Shown here piece after piece: positions 61,577 through 64,000 of a DNA stretch of 64,000 nucleotides. A program made the position numbers and the translations under genes. How positions within the stretch are numbered: the stretch's first letter is position 1; each line of letters begins with the position of its first letter. The stretch comes from Calditrichota bacterium (lineage in GTDB: Bacteria > Electryoneota > RPQS01), in contig JACJVZ010000001.1 of the NCBI GenBank assembly GCA_020637445.1, forward strand, positions 1,736,001 to 1,800,000. Reading direction: 5' to 3'. Under the pieces are notes generated by a model. The model searched no databases. It was not told where the DNA came from and saw only the letters and a program-made list of their open reading frames with translations.

Positions 61577-62920
61577 TTACTTGACAAGCAGCATCTTCTT
61601 CGTGGCGGTGAACTCGTTGCCGATCTTCACCGTGTAGAAGTACAAACCGCTGGTCAGGTTCGAAGCGTCGAACGAAACAGTGTGACGACCGGCGCCAACC
61701 GTGCCGTTCACCAACGTCGCAACTTCTTGACCCATCGCGTTGTAAACCGTCAGGTCAACATGGTTTTCCGCAACCACGTCATACACCAAGTTCGTGCTCG
61801 GGTTGAACGGGTTCGGGTAGTTCTGATGCAGAGCATATTCCGTGATCACTGCAGCGCTCGCGCTCGGCGTAGCCGAAACGATCGTGCCCAGTTCCGTCAC
61901 GTTGCTGTTCGCGTCGATCAGGTTCAGCGTGTACTCATAAGACGTGCCGTTCACAGCGCCAGCGTCCACATACGTGTAGCTCGTGACGTTCGTCGCGTCC
62001 ACCGTCGTCAGAGACTCAAACTCATGACCAACCATGCGGCGCAGAACTTCATAGCTCGCCACGTCCGCGCCAGCGCCGACGGTCCAAGCCACTTCAACCG
62101 AATGATCACGGGCTTCCGCCGTCAGGTTCACGTCCACAACGCCTTCGATGTAGTCGAGGCAGAAGCAAACGCAGCCTTCGCTCAACGGGGTAATCACGTT
62201 GCACCATTGCTCAGTGCTCGGATTGTAAACCCAAGAAGCGTCGTCATACAGGTACTGGGCGCCCGGGCAATCCACGTCGCAACCCGAGTTCGTCGGCGAG
62301 CAGCCTTCGAACAAACGAGCATGCGGACGCTCGATCTCACGCAGCGGTCCAAGGCAGATCGTCACGGGAGCGTTTTCGCACATGCCGATGCACTGATAGT
62401 AAGGAACCGGGAAGTCACGACCGCCAGCCGTCGTAATCAAAACTTCCGTCGGCTCGTTGCAGGTCGGGCCTACCGGCACACACTGCCAACCACCCACTTC
62501 ATACTCATTCAAACCATTCAAAACCGTGAACACTGCCGACGTCCAACGAACGCCGCCACACTCGACCACGACATAGTACAGCGACGGCTGGGGAGTCGTC
62601 GTGCTAATCGTGAACGCCGGGTCCGTCGCAAAGCCACCGCACAGACCCAACAGGTCTTCGCCAGTGCCCATGTCGATCGTGTTGAAATTCGCTTGGCCGA
62701 AACCAGCACCCACCGCAACCGGGCTGTCCAATTCATCCGGACCGTTCGCATTCGCGTCCCAATAAATCACAGCGTCGCAGCCGTGGCTCAAACAGTTGCC
62801 GCCAAAATCACACTGATCCGTCAACGGCGTGAAGTTCAACAAAATCGCGTTGAACTGCGCCTGGCTTACACTCGCCACCGCGAAAAGGGCCATCGCCATC
62901 AAAATCATTTTCAATTTCAT
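61577..62920 (-). CDS. Secreted protein of the same family with one Cys-rich module and type IX sorting domain
   Basis: A 447-aa protein, ATG 62920 after AAGGAG, signal peptide 1-21 (ending VSQAQ). N-domain as in its paralogues ('FNAILLNFTPLT', 'IDMGTGEDLLG', 'GGFATDPAFTISTTTP'), one diverged Cys-rich module (about 152-262, 'CENAPVTICLGPL', 'CSPTNSGCDVDCP', 'EQWCNVITPLSEGCVCFC'), a fibronectin-III domain and the sorting domain ('HQNYPNPFNPSTNLVYDV'). It probably represents the ancestral single-module form. A good promoter lies upstream, and the terminator palindrome downstream. Codon use looks GC-richer at third positions than in the paralogues. Confidence 0.87.
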   Translation of the reverse strand: MKLKMILMAMALFAVASVSQAQFNAILLNFTPLTDQCDFGGNCLSHGCDAVIYWDANANGPDELDSPVAVGAGFGQANFNTIDMGTGEDLLGLCGGFATDPAFTISTTTPQPSLYYVVVECGGVRWTSAVFTVLNGLNEYEVGGWQCVPVGPTCNEPTEVLITTAGGRDFPVPYYQCIGMCENAPVTICLGPLREIERPHARLFEGCSPTNSGCDVDCPGAQYLYDDASWVYNPSTEQWCNVITPLSEGCVCFCLDYIEGVVDVNLTAEARDHSVEVAWTVGAGADVASYEVLRRMVGHEFESLTTVDATNVTSYTYVDAGAVNGTSYEYTLNLIDANSNVTELGTIVSATPSASAAVITEYALHQNYPNPFNPSTNLVYDVVAENHVDLTVYNAMGQEVATLVNGTVGAGRHTVSFDASNLTSGLYFYTVKIGNEFTATKKMLLVK

Positions 62921-63007
62921 CTAAAGCTCCTTGCTCCTGATTAGGTTCTATCGGTTTCTTATTTCTGGGTCACTTGTCGTGATTTTGTCACATACCACAC
63001 ACGACTA

Positions 63008-63037
63008 AGTATACTACCAAGAGACACGAGAAGTCAA
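63008..63037 (-). promoter_or_regulatory. Sigma-70-like promoter for the 61577 gene
   Basis: On the minus strand TTGACT (63037-63032), 18 bases, TATACT (63013-63008; five of six), about 88 bases before ATG 62920. Confidence 0.5.
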
Positions 63038-63258
63038 GGCAAAACGATGCGGAATGAAAAAACTATGGATAGGTTAGGCCAGATAGGCAATTGTTTATTT
63101 TATTAAAAAACAAGAGCTAAGATATTTTCTGCTTAATAGGTTGGGAAATGGACACACGTCAGAAACAGACGTGCCTCCTATCAGATAGGCGTGAACAGAT
63201 TTTCGCAGGCATAGAGACCCACCTGCGCAAGTAGTGTCGCAGGCTCAAGGCGGGAGGG
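63038..63258. other. Intergenic, no gene seen
   Basis: With the promoter region to its left this forms a gene-free stretch of about 340 bases between the 61577 gene and the receiver gene. I see an AT-rich block near 63095-63130 and nothing else I can name. Confidence 0.4.
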
Positions 63259-63624
63259 TCAGTTGAGTACTTCTTTGAGGGCGGCCAGCAACTGCGCCCG
63301 GTCAAACGGTTTGCTAATGGTACACGAGGCGCCGATGAGCTTAGCCATACATAAATAGTCAGAGGGTCCAATTCGCCCGCCCCCGGAAATTGCAATGATC
63401 CGGCAGTCCTTGTTTTCGGACTTGAGCTGGCGAATCGTTTCAATCCCTTCCTGCTCGGGCATGATGATATCGGTGATCACGATTTCGGAGGGGTTTGCCC
63501 GGTATTTTATCACACCTTCCCGTCCATTAGAAGCTGTGTCGACTTCGTAACCTTCGCGTTCCAGCATTCTGCACAACATCTGCCGGATACTTGGGTCATC
63601 GTCAATTATGAGGACTTTGTTCAT
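63259..63624 (-). CDS. Stand-alone response-regulator receiver protein
   Basis: A 121-aa single REC domain: acidic pair 'LIIDDDPSIRQML', phosphoacceptor Asp in 'IVITDIIMPEQEG', then 'IIAISGGG' (Ser switch) and Lys in 'CTISKPFD'. It has no output domain, so it is a CheY/Spo0F-like phosphate relay or a partner of another protein. It starts inside the upstream gene (23-base overlap), so it is probably co-expressed and in the same phosphorelay. Confidence 0.92.
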   Translation of the reverse strand: MNKVLIIDDDPSIRQMLCRMLEREGYEVDTASNGREGVIKYRANPSEIVITDIIMPEQEGIETIRQLKSENKDCRIIAISGGGRIGPSDYLCMAKLIGASCTISKPFDRAQLLAALKEVLN

Positions 63625-64000
63625 TATGAATCATCTTATTTTTGTTGTCAATACACTTTCTAACATGCCTTGCGAGTTCCCCGGAACTTACAGGCTTTGA
63701 CAAGATTGCCGCAAATTCGTCAGCATCGCCGTCCATCTGCGGGCCGGCGGATAAGAGGACAACGGGCAGTCCGGGCTCGAAGTCATGTGCCGCGCGGGCG
63801 ACATCGACACCAGAGAGAATAGGCATGACGTCGTCGACAATAACAGCGGCGACAGGGGTCTCAACTTGCGCAAGCTGAACTAACGCCTCGACAGGGTCTG
63901 ATGTCGCCGTAACTTGATAGCCGAAGGCTTCCAGCATTTGTTTGCCCAGCAATAGTATGGTGTCGTCGTCGTCACACAACAGGACGTGTTCCGATCCAAA
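63602..64000 (-). CDS. Receiver domain, C-terminal part of a gene leaving the window
   Basis: The frame is open to the window edge ('EHVLLCDDDDTILLLG' at its start), and a TTG at 63979 is only an internal codon of the receiver. About 130 residues of REC are present with phosphoacceptor Asp in 'AVIVDDVMPILSG' and Lys in 'ILSKPVSSGE'. The lead-in 'GSEHVLLCDDDD' resembles the kinase-receiver linker of hybrid histidine kinases (compare 'GNERVLVIDDEE' in the kinase at 11126), so a hybrid kinase beyond the edge is likely. Confidence 0.82.
   Translation of the reverse strand, partial: FGSEHVLLCDDDDTILLLGKQMLEAFGYQVTATSDPVEALVQLAQVETPVAAVIVDDVMPILSGVDVARAAHDFEPGLPVVLLSAGPQMDGDADEFAAILSKPVSSGELARHVRKCIDNKNKMIHNEQSPHN

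Noticed and set aside
61682..62944. 420-aa open frame on the plus strand
   Set aside because: Arg/His/Val-rich antisense shadow of the 61577 secreted protein gene.

Overview
The window looks like a chromosomal contig from a bacterium of the FCB superphylum (the Ignavibacteria / Calditrichota / KSB1 / Electryoneota kind of lineage). The main reason is a set of large exported proteins ending in the 'YPNPFNP' C-terminal sorting domain typical of type IX secretion in that group, together with a TonB-dependent receptor of Bacteroidota style and parallel beta-helix surface proteins. The phylum call is inference. A cbb3 oxidase, a catalase with a PerR-like regulator and two sulfur loci point to a microaerophilic or facultative organism with sulfur metabolism.

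Left part (1-9.75 kb): a secreted beta-helix/helical-repeat protein cut by the window edge, two tandem FG-GAP-type secreted paralogues with a 4-bp overlap, and a secreted-protein gene broken by an IS3-family element (7692-8965). This stretch ends at a 3' half of a tRNA-Glu gene (9667-9707) followed by its terminator, which looks like an attachment-site remnant of an integrated element lying to the left. Repeats of unknown role lie just inside that boundary.

Centre-left (10-25 kb): a FIST sensor gene translationally linked to a PAS/PAS hybrid histidine kinase. Next is a six-gene minus-strand sulfur-redox operon: ArsR-rhodanese regulator, thioredoxin, octaheme tetrathionate-reductase-type cytochrome, membrane cytochrome b, and two YeeE/YedE halves, the second fused to a rhodanese fold without a catalytic Cys but with a terminal GGC tail. 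Its promoter overlaps a perfect inverted repeat. A divergent SLC13-type anion transporter, a secreted Ig/DUF1566 protein and a perR-katA pair follow.

Centre (25-39 kb): an MFS/spermidine-synthase-like/TPR fusion, two beta-helix surface proteins, a TonB-dependent receptor and a flippase.

Centre-right (39-50 kb): a complete cbb3 oxidase locus in the order ccoI-ccoS-ccoNO-ccoQ-ccoP-ccoG-fixH-safE-like, with fused ccoNO and a mono-heme CcoP. It converges on a second sulfur operon (two YeeE/YedE halves plus a persulfide-dioxygenase-like MBL protein with two rhodanese domains).

Right part (50-64 kb): a DUF2961 (GH172-type) secreted protein, a secreted subtilase, then three tandem paralogues of an unrecognised secreted family. 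One is split by a second IS3-like element (57049-58610), whose removal with a 3-bp target copy restores a 473-aa frame. Another carries four Cys-rich modules of about 113 residues, two nearly identical in DNA. The window ends in two response-regulator receiver genes, one running off the edge.
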